This document shows positions 1 through 7,405 of a stretch of DNA of 22,005 bases, one piece after another (position 1 is the stretch's first letter; each line of letters opens with the position of its first letter). Made by a program: the position numbers and the translations under genes. The stretch comes from Cellvibrionaceae bacterium (lineage in GTDB: Bacteria; Pseudomonadota; Gammaproteobacteria; Pseudomonadales; Cellvibrionaceae): positions 1 through 22,005 of the forward strand of contig JAUVQU010000013.1 of the NCBI GenBank assembly GCA_030597965.1. Reading direction: 5' to 3'. The notes beneath the pieces are model-generated. The model was not told where the DNA came from. It searched no databases and saw only the letters and a list, made by a program, of their open reading frames with translations.

Positions 1-413
1 ACCGAACCGGGACCCTGTGGGAAAGTCGATACAAGGCAAGCATTATTGATGCGGAGAGTTATCTATTGGCCTGTTACCGATACATTGAACTCAATCCTGT
101 TAGAGCAAACATAGTTCACCATCCCGAAGACTATTTATGGTCTAGTTACGCGGTTAATGCCGGGCTCAAAACAAGAAAGCAACTGATGCCACATGAAACC
201 TACCTGCGATTAGGAACCAACGATGAGAGCCGCTGTTTGGCCTATCAAAAATTGGTTTCCCTGAACTTAGAGGCATCTACCGTTCATAATATTAGACGTG
301 CTGCAGCCTTTTCCATGCCCGTAGGGAATAGTCATTTTTATAACAAGATTGAGCAGGCACTGGGAATAAAAATCGGCCAGGCAAAGCGAGGGAGGCCTAA
401 AAGGGGTCGGTGA
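1..413 (+). CDS. REP-associated tyrosine transposase (RAYT, Y1_Tnp family), 3' part
   Basis: The reading frame is open from base 3 at the window edge, so the gene starts outside. The visible 136 codons begin RTGTLWESRYKAS and continue LLACYRYIELNPVRANIV and PEDYLWSSY, which are hallmark segments of the RAYT branch of IS200/IS605-like single-strand HUH/Y1 transposases. The HUH motif and probably the catalytic tyrosine lie upstream or near the left edge and cannot be checked. Known RAYTs are single-copy domesticated enzymes linked to REP/REPIN palindromes. The C-terminus is basic (KRGRPKRGR) and its last codons and TGA stop lie inside a 20-bp inverted-repeat arm (396-415). It converges on rlmKL, 36 bp away. 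A TTG at 66 is not the true start because conserved residues precede it. Family call is secure; whether the gene is intact is unknown. Confidence 0.9.
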   Translation, partial: RTGTLWESRYKASIIDAESYLLACYRYIELNPVRANIVHHPEDYLWSSYAVNAGLKTRKQLMPHETYLRLGTNDESRCLAYQKLVSLNLEASTVHNIRRAAAFSMPVGNSHFYNKIEQALGIKIGQAKRGRPKRGR

Positions 414-454
414 CATTTGAGATACATTCCCAAGTGTCACCGACCCCTTTTAGG
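396..454. repeat. Perfect 20-bp inverted repeat at the RAYT/rlmKL junction
   Basis: Arm 396-415 (CCTAAAAGGGGTCGGTGACA) is the exact reverse complement of 435-454, with a 19-bp spacer. The RAYT stop codon (411-413) lies in the left arm and the rlmKL stop codon (450-452, minus strand) in the right arm. Likely roles are the recognition hairpin at the end of the RAYT element, a bidirectional terminator, or both. There is no long T-run outside either arm, so a mobile-element palindrome is the better reading. Confidence 0.85.
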
Positions 455-2729
455 AGATTAACCAGCACTGGTGAATCTTGGTGTTCCTTTTGAAATCCAC
501 ATCCAGCGATTGTCGGGTAATGTTTTCAACTTTGTATTTGGCCAGCGCCTCTTCATCCAGTTTAAAGCTACGCAAGTTATTGGAGAATATCAGCGTGCCA
601 CCAGGCGTGAGTAATTCCATACAACGATCAATCATTTGTACGTGATCACGCTGTATATCTAGCACACCGTCCATACGCTTTGAGTTGGAGAAACTGGGTG
701 GGTCGAGCATGATCAGGTCAAAGCCTTCGCGGCATTCGTTCAGCCATTTAAAGCAATCAGCTTGTTCCAAACGGTGGCGTTTTAAATCCATATTGTTGAG
801 TTTGAAATTATCCTCTGCCCATTTGATGTAAGTTTTGGACATGTCCACGCTCACGGTTTCTTTCGCCCCACCCAAAGCCGCATGAACAGTGGCTGTAGCT
901 GTGTAACAAAACAAGTTTAAGAACTTCTTACCCCGCGCCATTTGGGCAATACGCAAACGGGTTGGGCGATGATCAAGGAACAAACCCGTATCAAGATAAT
1001 CCCAAAGGTTGATCTTGAAGGTGGCCTGCCCTTCTTTTACAGTGAAGCTGCCGTCATCGATTTCCACTACCTTCTCTGCGTGCCATTTACCCCAGGCGGA
1101 ACCCGTCGGTGGCGCCTCTTTACTCACAGCAACCGCACCAGATGACTTGGCCACTGGCCTTCCTGTTGCTGGACCTTGCGACTGTTTTTCGTACTGGCTT
1201 TTGCCTCGAGTACGGCGACGTTGTTTGTAGCTGATATTTTCTGGCTGTACGCCTAAAGCCACTGGTACAGCACGCTGGATTTCCTTAAAGCGCTCAATGG
1301 CCTTTTCTTCATCTATCGTTTTAGGCGCTTGGTACTCTTGTACGTGGACATACATGTGATCACGGGCGCCATAGATATCGATAGCAGCGGAGTACTCAGG
1401 CATATCGGCATCGTATAGGCGGTAGGCTTCAATACCCTCGCGCTTTACCCACTTGCTCATCTGCTTGAGGTTCTTCTTCAAGCGGTTGGCGAGCATTTCT
1501 GCGCCGCCCTTAAGGGTGGCTTTGGTCGGGTCTAGACTTTCAGGTGCCGCATTAACAAATTGAGATTCTTCTACGTCAATCAGCAATAGTTCGGAGGGCA
1601 ATGTACCGTTGAAAAACTTGTAGCGTTTTTTGGCACGAATACCCATTTGACGACCCAGTTCCGGGTTACCGGTAAATACCGCGGCTTTCCAGCCTTCCAG
1701 CTCCTGACGGCATTTATCGCCCAGTAATCGATATAAATCACCCAGTTCACTGACCTCACCCAAACGTTCACCGTAAGGGGGGTTAGTGATCAACAGGCCA
1801 TTATCAAGCTGGGTGTGAGTCGGTTTAACAAAATCACGCAGAGGCTTCTTAATGACACGAACAAACTCTTCCATACCCGCCATGGCAATATTGCTATCGG
1901 CGGCGCGCAGTACCCGTGGGTCTTCGTCATAGCCCCGAATCTCTGGTAGACCCGCGGCTATACCAGCGCGGTAACGCTCTTTGGCTTCTGTAATCAACTC
2001 TTCCCAAATAACCGGATCATGTTGCTGCCACCGTTCCAGATTAAAACCTTTACGCTCTAGTCCGGGTGCGCGATCGGCGGCAATAAAGGCGGCTTCAATC
2101 AAAATAGTGCCGGAGCCACACATAGGGTCGATCAGTGCCCCGCCCTGTTTCGCGATTTCCGGCCAACCAGCACGATACAAAATAGCAGCAGCTAAGTTTT
2201 CTTTAAGCGGTGCGGCACCCTGACTGGTGCGGTAGCCACGACGATGCAGGCTGTCGCCACACAGGTCGATACTCAGGATCAACTTATCGCGACTCAGGCG
2301 CGCATTGATGCGTAAGTCAGGGTCTTGTTTGTCAATATTCGGGCGCAAGCTGGCGTGCTGACGTATGCAGTCCACCACCGCGTCTTTAATTTTAAGCGCA
2401 CCAAACTGGCTGTTACGTATCGCATCATTAGTACCTGTGAAGTCCACTAACAGTGTGCCACCGGGCTTGAGGTGCTCCTGCCATTTAATGCTTATAGCCG
2501 CTTCGTAGAGGTCATCGCCAGACTTAATATCGTAGCGCCCCAAGGGCAACAGCACCTTGTTAGCCAGCCGCGACCATAGGCACACGCGGTAGGCCTGTTT
2601 AAGATCCCCTTCAAAATAAACACCGGCTACGGTCTCGCGGGTATCCGTCGCACCAAGATTTTCCAACTCGGTCTTAAGAAGGCCTTCCAAACCTTTAGGG
2701 CAGGTGGCGAAGTATTGCTGTGAATTCAT
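450..2729 (-). CDS. rlmKL: Bifunctional 23S rRNA (guanine2445-N2)/(guanine2069-N7)-methyltransferase RlmKL
   Basis: This 759-residue protein has the two-enzyme layout of RlmKL, which makes m2G2445 and m7G2069 in 23S rRNA from S-adenosylmethionine during 50S assembly. An N-terminal THUMP region (about 45-155) is followed by the RlmL methyltransferase, with SAM-loop DPMCGSGT (201-208) and catalytic NPPY (316-319). The C-terminal RlmK Rossmann domain has DPPSF at about 676-680. Between them (about 515-550) is a basic, Q/S/G-rich linker that makes it longer than the E. coli protein (702 residues). The ATG at 2729 gives the usual MNSQQYFATCPKGLE-type start; the Shine-Dalgarno is weak. The C-terminus IHQCWLIS ends as in the family, but its stop codon is supplied by the inverted repeat at 435-454. 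Gene order rlmKL-rmf-pyrD is as in Pseudomonas. Confidence 0.96.
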   Translation of the reverse strand: MNSQQYFATCPKGLEGLLKTELENLGATDTRETVAGVYFEGDLKQAYRVCLWSRLANKVLLPLGRYDIKSGDDLYEAAISIKWQEHLKPGGTLLVDFTGTNDAIRNSQFGALKIKDAVVDCIRQHASLRPNIDKQDPDLRINARLSRDKLILSIDLCGDSLHRRGYRTSQGAAPLKENLAAAILYRAGWPEIAKQGGALIDPMCGSGTILIEAAFIAADRAPGLERKGFNLERWQQHDPVIWEELITEAKERYRAGIAAGLPEIRGYDEDPRVLRAADSNIAMAGMEEFVRVIKKPLRDFVKPTHTQLDNGLLITNPPYGERLGEVSELGDLYRLLGDKCRQELEGWKAAVFTGNPELGRQMGIRAKKRYKFFNGTLPSELLLIDVEESQFVNAAPESLDPTKATLKGGAEMLANRLKKNLKQMSKWVKREGIEAYRLYDADMPEYSAAIDIYGARDHMYVHVQEYQAPKTIDEEKAIERFKEIQRAVPVALGVQPENISYKQRRRTRGKSQYEKQSQGPATGRPVAKSSGAVAVSKEAPPTGSAWGKWHAEKVVEIDDGSFTVKEGQATFKINLWDYLDTGLFLDHRPTRLRIAQMARGKKFLNLFCYTATATVHAALGGAKETVSVDMSKTYIKWAEDNFKLNNMDLKRHRLEQADCFKWLNECREGFDLIMLDPPSFSNSKRMDGVLDIQRDHVQMIDRCMELLTPGGTLIFSNNLRSFKLDEEALAKYKVENITRQSLDVDFKRNTKIHQCWLIS

Positions 2730-3029
2730 AGGGATCTATTTCTATTAAGTAAGGGGCTCATTTAAAGGGCTTAGCTATTTGAGCAATTTAAATATCAATT
2801 TCAATGGGTTAGCGAATCTTATTCAAGAGGTATGACAACCGGTCATTCCTTCATATAGAAAAAAGTAAGCAACATCCGTCCATTATATAAGGAAATAATC
2901 GTTCACAAGGATGCAATTTATTTGCTGTACTGGGGCTTCGCGCGGTTATTCCTCCGAACCTCCATTGCGGTATGCACACAATGAAAGCAGGAGCGTAACA
3001 CGCGAGCCGGTCTATAGAGCATTCCTCCA

Positions 3030-3046
3030 GTGTCCCACAAGGACAC
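3030..3046. other. Short hairpin in rmf upstream region
   Basis: GTGTCC (3030-3035) pairs perfectly with GGACAC (3041-3046) around a 5-nt loop. It sits 120 bp upstream of the rmf start. It has no T-run, so it is not a terminator. If transcribed it could be part of the rmf leader; its function is unknown. Confidence 0.35.
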
Positions 3047-3149
3047 ACCGGGAGCGAACAAAAAGCTGCCAATAAAGACAGCCATAGAACAACGATAAAC
3101 ACACTGCTCTTAATGGCCCAACAACATCAATTTTTGTTACTGCTACCGC

Positions 3150-3155
3150 AAGAGG
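3150..3155 (+). promoter_or_regulatory. Ribosome binding site deciding the rmf start
   Basis: AAGAGG lies 11 nt before the ATG at 3167, the codon that begins the family-typical MKRQKR sequence. An in-frame ATG at 3113 would add 18 hydrophobic residues that do not belong to the RMF family, so the internal ATG is the start. Confidence 0.65.
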
Positions 3156-3166
3156 TCTCTTATTCT

Positions 3167-3376
3167 ATGAAACGTCAAAAACGCAACCTAGTTGAACGTG
3201 CATTTTCCAAAGGCTATCAGGCTGGCTATAACGGCCGCTCTCGAAGCCTGTGCCCTCATATTTCTGGCTCCACTCGCCAACAATGGCTCAGTGGCTGGAG
3301 CGAAGGCAGAGTCGACAACTGGGACGGCTACAACCAGGCTGCGCAGGCGCAGAAAGTATCTAATTTTAATCATTAA
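3167..3376 (+). CDS. rmf: Ribosome modulation factor (ribosome hibernation)
   Basis: The 69-residue basic protein begins MKRQKRNLVERAFSKGYQAG and contains GRSRSLCPH and QQWLSGWSEGRVDNWDGY, diagnostic of RMF. RMF binds the 30S subunit near the anti-Shine-Dalgarno region and drives dimerisation into inactive 100S ribosomes in stationary phase. Its length matches Pseudomonas-type RMF (about 70 residues) rather than the 55-residue E. coli protein; the extra part is the C-terminal tail. It is divergent from rlmKL and convergent with pyrD, 48 bp away, with a REP-like hairpin between. The upstream ATG at 3113 is rejected as the start. Growth-phase control is known for the family, but no specific operator is visible here. 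Confidence 0.95.
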   Translation: MKRQKRNLVERAFSKGYQAGYNGRSRSLCPHISGSTRQQWLSGWSEGRVDNWDGYNQAAQAQKVSNFNH

Positions 3377-3382
3377 CCTTTA

Positions 3383-3412
3383 ATTCGCCTGCAGAGCAGG
3401 CGAAGCTCCTTC
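3383..3412. repeat. REP-like hairpin between rmf and pyrD
   Basis: TTCGCCTGC (3384-3392) and GCAGGCGAA (3396-3404) form a perfect 9-bp stem with a 3-nt loop, followed by GCTCCTTCC. The segment ATTCGCCTGCAG (3383-3394) recurs at 4524-4535 on the other side of pyrD, again followed by AAGCTCC. Read on the minus strand it has the GGAGC...GCAGGCGAA pattern seen in Pseudomonas-type REP sequences. It lies between convergent genes and could act as a weak terminator, although no T-run follows on either strand. Confidence 0.6.
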
Positions 3413-3424
3413 CGCAAGGTCCTT

Positions 3425-4450
3425 TCAGAACTTAGGCATTTCACGTATGGCTTCAGCCACTTCTCGAATTAACTCTGGACCGCGATAGATAAAACCGCTG
3501 TAGATCTGCACCATACTGGCACCAGCACGTACCTTCTCGGTCGCATCCAACCCGGACAGGATACCGCCCACCCCTATAATCGGAAGCTTACCCTTCAACT
3601 CTTCGGATAACAGGCGAATCACTTTAGTCGATGGCTCGCATACAGGTGCGCCACTCAGGCCCCCTGCTTCTTTTGCAAATTCATGTCCCGCCACGGCATC
3701 GCGCTCAATAGTGGTATTGGTGGCAATCACACCATCCAATCCAGAGTCGAGCAATACCCTGGCAACCTGTGCCACTTCATCGGCATTCATATCCGGGGCA
3801 ATTTTAATGACGACTGGCACATATTTACCCTGCGCCTGCTCTAACTCTAACTGCTGTGCTTTAACGCTGGCCAACAGCTGCTTCAAACTTTCGCCAAACT
3901 GCAGATCACGCAGCCCCGGCGTATTGGGTGAAGATACATTCACCGTGATGTAATCGGCGTACTCATACACAGCCCGCATACACTTGCGATAGTCGTCTGC
4001 AGCACTCTCTACAGGGGTGTCAAAATTCTTGCCTATATTGATGCCCAGCACGCCATCGAAGCGGCGCTTTTTAACCTGCGCAACTAAGTGATCGACACCC
4101 TTGTTGTTAAAGCCCATGCGATTAATGATGGCGCGGTGTTCCGGCAAGCGAAAAATACGAGGTTTGGGATTACCCGGCTGCGGGCGAGGCGTAATAGTAC
4201 CAATCTCAACCGAGCCAAATCCCAACTGACCCAGCGCATTAAAACAATCGCCGTTTTTATCCAATCCAGCCGCCATACCCACGGGATTATCAAAAGTCAG
4301 CCCCATTATCTCAACCGGGTCACTGGCAATTTCTTTCACAAATGGCTTAATCAGACCCAGTCGTTCACTGGCGCTGAGTAAATCCAAGCTTAACTCGTGG
4401 GAGGTTTCGGCATCGAGACAGAACAGCGCTTTACGGGCCAATTGGTACAT
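3425..4450 (-). CDS. pyrD: Dihydroorotate dehydrogenase (quinone), class 2
   Basis: The enzyme oxidises dihydroorotate to orotate with quinone as acceptor, the fourth step of de novo pyrimidine synthesis; it is FMN-dependent and attached to the inner membrane. Visible motifs are GMAAGLDKNGD (FMN and substrate contacts), NRMGFNNKG, and NVSSPNTPGLRDLQ, which carries the catalytic serine typical of class 2. IIGVGGI near the C-terminus is the phosphate-binding part of the TIM barrel. The N-terminal amphipathic segment MYQLARKALFCLDAETSHEL matches the membrane-anchoring helices of class 2 enzymes. I start at the ATG at 4450 (341 residues), which is preceded by GAGAAG; a GTG five codons upstream (4465) is also possible. 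The family length is about 336-342. The gene is flanked on both sides by related REP-like sequences. Confidence 0.96.
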   Translation of the reverse strand: MYQLARKALFCLDAETSHELSLDLLSASERLGLIKPFVKEIASDPVEIMGLTFDNPVGMAAGLDKNGDCFNALGQLGFGSVEIGTITPRPQPGNPKPRIFRLPEHRAIINRMGFNNKGVDHLVAQVKKRRFDGVLGINIGKNFDTPVESAADDYRKCMRAVYEYADYITVNVSSPNTPGLRDLQFGESLKQLLASVKAQQLELEQAQGKYVPVVIKIAPDMNADEVAQVARVLLDSGLDGVIATNTTIERDAVAGHEFAKEAGGLSGAPVCEPSTKVIRLLSEELKGKLPIIGVGGILSGLDATEKVRAGASMVQIYSGFIYRGPELIREVAEAIREMPKF

Positions 4451-4523
4451 AGTTGTGCTTCTCACTTAACGGCATATTTCAGGCCGCAAGGATACTGGAT
4501 TTGAGGGTATAAATCGAAGGCTT

Positions 4524-4594
4524 ATTCGCCTGCAGGGCAAGCTCCCACGTATAGAACAAATGTAGGAGCTCCCTTAAGAGGGCCTACTTTTGGT
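4524..4594. repeat. REPIN-like doublet of two REP-like sequences in inverted orientation
   Basis: On the minus strand, 4549-4524 reads cgtgggagcttgccctgcag then GCGAAT, resembling Pseudomonas REP units. On the plus strand, 4561-4593 starts TGTAGGAGCTCCCTTAAG and continues into GAGGGCCTACTTTTGGT, with GTAGG/CCTAC as outer arms. The two units face away from each other across about 11 bp. The left unit shares ATTCGCCTGCAG with 3383-3394. The right unit shares a 26-bp segment, with one mismatch, with 10491-10516. Confidence 0.6.
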
Positions 4595-4608
4595 GCCGTC
4601 AAGGTGAA

Positions 4609-4625
4609 TTTCTGCGCAGCAGAAA
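4609..4625. other. Perfect hairpin TTTCTGC-GCA-GCAGAAA
   Basis: Seven-base arms 4609-4615 and 4619-4625 are exact reverse complements around GCA. It lies between the REP-like doublet and moxR. It could be an operator palindrome or a leader hairpin; no T-run follows. Confidence 0.4.
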
Positions 4626-4827
4626 GAGAGGGCACCCTGGGGTGGCAAGCGAACATGGTCAATATAAAAACATACAACCCACAGCAAAACGAAACTTATC
4701 AACTTAGGTAATGTCCATTCATGGCATGTTTGATAAGATCGTCGCCACTTATAAAAACTCAAACCAATCAATCAGTTATAACTCGACATTCGACCCAGAA
4801 GCGGTCAGAGGAGATAGCAATTCCACC

Positions 4828-5787
4828 ATGGAAAATAAAAACGCATTGATCGCCGTTAAAGCCTGGCTACAGGAACAAATCATTGGTCAAACTCACCTCA
4901 TTGATAGTTTGCTCATTGCGCTGCTGGCCGATGGCCACTTACTGGTTGAAGGCGCTCCGGGTTTAGCCAAAACCAAAGCCATTAAGGATCTTTCGCAAAC
5001 AATTGAAGGTGATTTTCACCGAATCCAATTTACGCCCGACCTGTTACCCTCCGATGTCACCGGCACCGATATTTACCGCCCGGAAAATGGCAGCTTTGAA
5101 TTCCAGCCTGGGCCGATATTCCACAACCTGGTATTGGCCGACGAAATTAACCGCGCACCCGCCAAAGTGCAGTCAGCACTGTTAGAGGCAATGGCCGAGC
5201 GCCAGATCAGTGTTGGCAGAAATACCTACCCTCTGCCTGAACTATTTTTGGTGATGGCGACCCAAAACCCGATTGAGCAGGAAGGTACTTACCCCTTACC
5301 GGAAGCTCAGCTCGACCGCTTCCTTATGCACGTTAAAGTAGACTACCCCGGCGTAGAAGATGAACGCAGCATTCTTAAACTGGCACGTAACGAAGCACAG
5401 CACATCGCTATTGAAGAAGCGCCGACATTAACCCAGGGAGACCTAATGGCCATGCGTCAGGAAGTGCTGCAGGTGCATATGAGCCAGGCTGTTGAGGATT
5501 ACATCGTGCAGCTCACCATCGCCACCCGTAACCCCGGCAACTACGGCGATGACCTTGCTCGCTTGATCGAGTTTGGTACCAGCCCCCGTGCCACTATTGC
5601 GCTGGATCGATGCTCGCGCGCTCACGCATGGCTAAATGGCCAGGAATTTGTCACTCCCGATAACGTACAGGCCGTATTGGGCAACGTATTCCGCCACCGA
5701 TTGATCTTAAGCTTTGAGGCCGAAGCGAATGGTTATGATACCGACAAGGTGATTGAAGAATTAATCAACAGAGTACCCGTTGCCTAA
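4828..5787 (+). CDS. MoxR-family AAA+ ATPase
   Basis: This 319-residue cytoplasmic AAA+ protein of the MoxR class is a chaperone-like ATPase usually encoded beside vWA-domain proteins that it helps to assemble or activate. Walker A is GAPGLAKTK (42-50), Walker B LVLADEINR (101-109), and sensor 1 ATQNP (144-148) is followed by the MoxR signature EGTYPLPEAQLDRF (152-165). The C-terminal lid helical region includes SPRATIALDR. I start at ATG 4828 (MENKNALIAVKAWLQEQIIGQ), the usual N-terminus, with AGAGGAGA at 4807-4814 as a rather distant ribosome site; an in-frame ATG at 4711 would add an unrelated 39-residue tail. It is the first gene of the Bat cluster, and 56 bp separate it from the DUF58 gene. 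The symbol moxR is not used because the family has several paralogous groups. Confidence 0.93.
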   Translation: MENKNALIAVKAWLQEQIIGQTHLIDSLLIALLADGHLLVEGAPGLAKTKAIKDLSQTIEGDFHRIQFTPDLLPSDVTGTDIYRPENGSFEFQPGPIFHNLVLADEINRAPAKVQSALLEAMAERQISVGRNTYPLPELFLVMATQNPIEQEGTYPLPEAQLDRFLMHVKVDYPGVEDERSILKLARNEAQHIAIEEAPTLTQGDLMAMRQEVLQVHMSQAVEDYIVQLTIATRNPGNYGDDLARLIEFGTSPRATIALDRCSRAHAWLNGQEFVTPDNVQAVLGNVFRHRLILSFEAEANGYDTDKVIEELINRVPVA

Positions 5788-5843
5788 AGGCGAATTAAAA
5801 ATGTACTTTTTAAAATCACCTTTAGATACGTTAGAAACACCGT

Positions 5844-6797
5844 ATGCCAACTAGCATCGCAGCCAAAACACTACAAACACCCAAAGGCCCTTACTGCAGC
5901 GTCGATGAATTGCTGTCGCTGCGTTTTGCCGCGAAGGATATGGTGCTTTCCCCCAAGCAACTGAGCCGTTCACTGCTGAGTGGCAGCGTGCGCACCCGTT
6001 TCCGTGGTCGCGGTATGGAGTTCGAGGAAGTCCGCCACTATCAACCCGGCGATGATATTCGCAGCATTGACTGGCGTGTTACGGCACGAACTCAAGTTAC
6101 TCACACCAAACTTTACACCGAGGATCGAGAACGTCCGATCATGCTGATGATCGATCAACGCGCGTCCATGTTCTTTGGCAGCCGCAATTGCTTTAAATCA
6201 GTTACGGCGGCTTATACCGCTGGTGCGCTGGCCTGGGCGGCACTGCAACAGAACGACCGCGTCGGCGCACTGATATTTAATGACACAGAAGAGCGAGACA
6301 TAAGGGCCAAGCGCAGCCGTCATACTGTGTTTAATATTTTCCATGAGCTGCAAGGTTTTAATCACCAGCTTAAATCACCCGTCGCCCCAGATGACGCTAC
6401 TCCCCTTTCGGAACGACTGCGAGAACTACGCCGCGTCACCAAGCCCGGCCACGCGCTCATGATCATCAGTGACTTCCATGACTTCGATAGCACCTGTGAA
6501 GAACAGCTGTATCAATTAGCTCGCTATGCCGATATTACCCTGTGCCAGATCAGCGATCCCATCGAGCGCGACCTACCCAACAGCGGTCGCTTACAAATCA
6601 CTAATGGCAGTCAGCGCCAATTACTCGACACAGGTAATCAACGCACCCGTGAAGCCTTCCGTGAGCGCTATTCACAACTACTCGAAAGCCTACAGGCGAC
6701 CGCTACTCGATTAGGGTTAGGTTTACTTGAGCTGAGCACCGAAGAAGCACCACAGATCAGATTACAAAAAGTCTTTGGGAAGCGGCCATGCCAGTAA
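5844..6797 (+). CDS. DUF58 domain-containing protein (Bat cluster)
   Basis: The 317-residue protein carries the DUF58 signature: RGRGMEFEEVRHY followed by QPGDDIRSIDWRVTAR (67-82). Downstream is a vWA-like core with LMIDQRASM (102-109), a relaxed D-x-x-x-S metal site, and a final hydrophobic strand MIISDFHDF. No transmembrane helix is evident, so it is probably cytoplasmic or peripherally attached. DUF58 proteins are almost always encoded between a MoxR ATPase and membrane vWA proteins, and are presumed partners in the same complex; the biochemical activity is unknown. Its last 10 bases overlap the start of the next gene, which implies translational coupling. The ATG at 5844 has a poor Shine-Dalgarno, and an internal start cannot be excluded. 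Confidence 0.9.
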   Translation: MPTSIAAKTLQTPKGPYCSVDELLSLRFAAKDMVLSPKQLSRSLLSGSVRTRFRGRGMEFEEVRHYQPGDDIRSIDWRVTARTQVTHTKLYTEDRERPIMLMIDQRASMFFGSRNCFKSVTAAYTAGALAWAALQQNDRVGALIFNDTEERDIRAKRSRHTVFNIFHELQGFNHQLKSPVAPDDATPLSERLRELRRVTKPGHALMIISDFHDFDSTCEEQLYQLARYADITLCQISDPIERDLPNSGRLQITNGSQRQLLDTGNQRTREAFRERYSQLLESLQATATRLGLGLLELSTEEAPQIRLQKVFGKRPCQ

Positions 6798-7405
6798 ATT
6801 TACCGACAGGTGCCCCCTTACCTCCCGGCAATATAGCTCCGGGGAATAGCCCTATGCTGACGCCACCCTCAGACGGCAACTCCTTGAGTGAATTAAAAGA
6901 CATCCACCTGCCCGAACCCATTAGCTGGTGGCCGCTCGCACCCGGCTGGTGGATTCTCGCTGCCGTTGTTGTGATTGCTCTCATCGGTACAGGTATCTGG
7001 CTGTATCGCTATAAGCAGCGTAATGCCTACCGCCATGAAGCACAGCAAGCGTTAGCCTTATTAGAACAACTATCGTTGGAGCCGCAGCTTTGGCTCCAAC
7101 AACTGAACTTACTACTCAAACGCGCGGCACACACTGCCTACGAAAATGAAGTCAGCGCCAAACTCAATGGCGCTGCCTGGCGCGACTTTTTGATTCAACA
7201 AGCACCCCGTATTACTCACCCCGATGATGCACTGCGCCTATTAAGCGAAGGAATTTACCAAAGTGGTGAATCTCTCAATACCGATATTGAGGCGCAGCGG
7301 ACGGCATTACAGACTTACGTAAGCCAGTGGTTACAAAAACACGAGCGGCAATTAGTGCCCGTGGAGAGAGAGAATACCGAGAGTACAGGAGGTCAATCAT
7401 GCTGA
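6788..7405 (+). CDS. DUF4381 domain-containing membrane protein (Bat cluster)
   Basis: The 205-residue protein has a Pro/Gly-rich N-terminal stretch of about 30 residues, the family motif LKDIHLPEPISWWPLAPGWW (36-55), one transmembrane helix (about 54-73), and a cytoplasmic helical domain containing LLKRAAHTAY and GAAWRDFLI. This is the DUF4381 architecture, found between DUF58 and BatA-type genes in proteobacterial Bat clusters. It probably bridges the membrane vWA proteins and the cytoplasmic ATPase/DUF58 pair; that is inference from conserved order. It overlaps DUF58 by 10 bp and batA by 7 bp. The proline-rich N-terminus before the conserved motif is variable, so a later start cannot be ruled out. 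Confidence 0.88.
   Translation: MPVNLPTGAPLPPGNIAPGNSPMLTPPSDGNSLSELKDIHLPEPISWWPLAPGWWILAAVVVIALIGTGIWLYRYKQRNAYRHEAQQALALLEQLSLEPQLWLQQLNLLLKRAAHTAYENEVSAKLNGAAWRDFLIQQAPRITHPDDALRLLSEGIYQSGESLNTDIEAQRTALQTYVSQWLQKHERQLVPVERENTESTGGQSC
7387..7392 (+). promoter_or_regulatory. Consensus ribosome binding site deciding the batA start
   Basis: AGGAGG is placed 6 nt before the ATG at 7399. It lies within the 3' end of the DUF4381 gene and selects the internal ATG, giving MLSFDWPWILALLPLPWLAF, over a longer in-frame opening at 7327. Confidence 0.85.

Larger units (their letters stand above)
2730..3166. other. 437-bp divergent intergenic region, rlmKL/rmf
   Basis: No convincing gene is present. 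The open frames here lack family features and recognisable ribosome sites. The stretch must carry the rlmKL promoter (minus) and the rmf promoter (plus). AT-rich segments at 2760-2900 could hold -10 elements, but no clear -35/-10 pair stands out. A small perfect hairpin lies at 3030-3046 (GTGTCC-CACAA-GGACAC), in what could be a long rmf 5' leader. Confidence 0.5.
4451..4827. other. 377-bp intergenic region with REP-like doublet and the presumed Bat operon promoter
   Basis: The region lies between divergent pyrD and moxR. It contains two REP-like sequences in opposite orientation (4524-4594), a perfect 7-bp hairpin (4609-4625) and an AT-rich tract before moxR. An open frame from an ATG at 4711 runs into moxR, but the added 39 residues lack AAA+ family features. 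No clear -35/-10 pair stands out. Confidence 0.5.

Noticed and set aside
2851..3102. 83-codon open frame, minus strand, upstream of rmf
   Set aside because: Odd cysteine-rich composition, no family features, and it fills the expected promoter region; chance frame.
3113..3166. Upstream in-frame ATG extending rmf by 18 codons
   Set aside because: The added residues are not part of the RMF family, and AAGAGG precedes the internal ATG giving the canonical MKRQKR start.
4711..4827. N-terminal extension of the MoxR ATPase from the ATG at 4711
   Set aside because: Polar, Asn/Ser-rich, without AAA+ features; AGAGGAGA precedes the ATG at 4828, which gives the standard N-terminus.
7327..7398. Longer batA reading from 7327
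   Set aside because: It overlaps DUF4381 in another frame, lacks a ribosome site, and a consensus AGGAGG selects the ATG at 7399.
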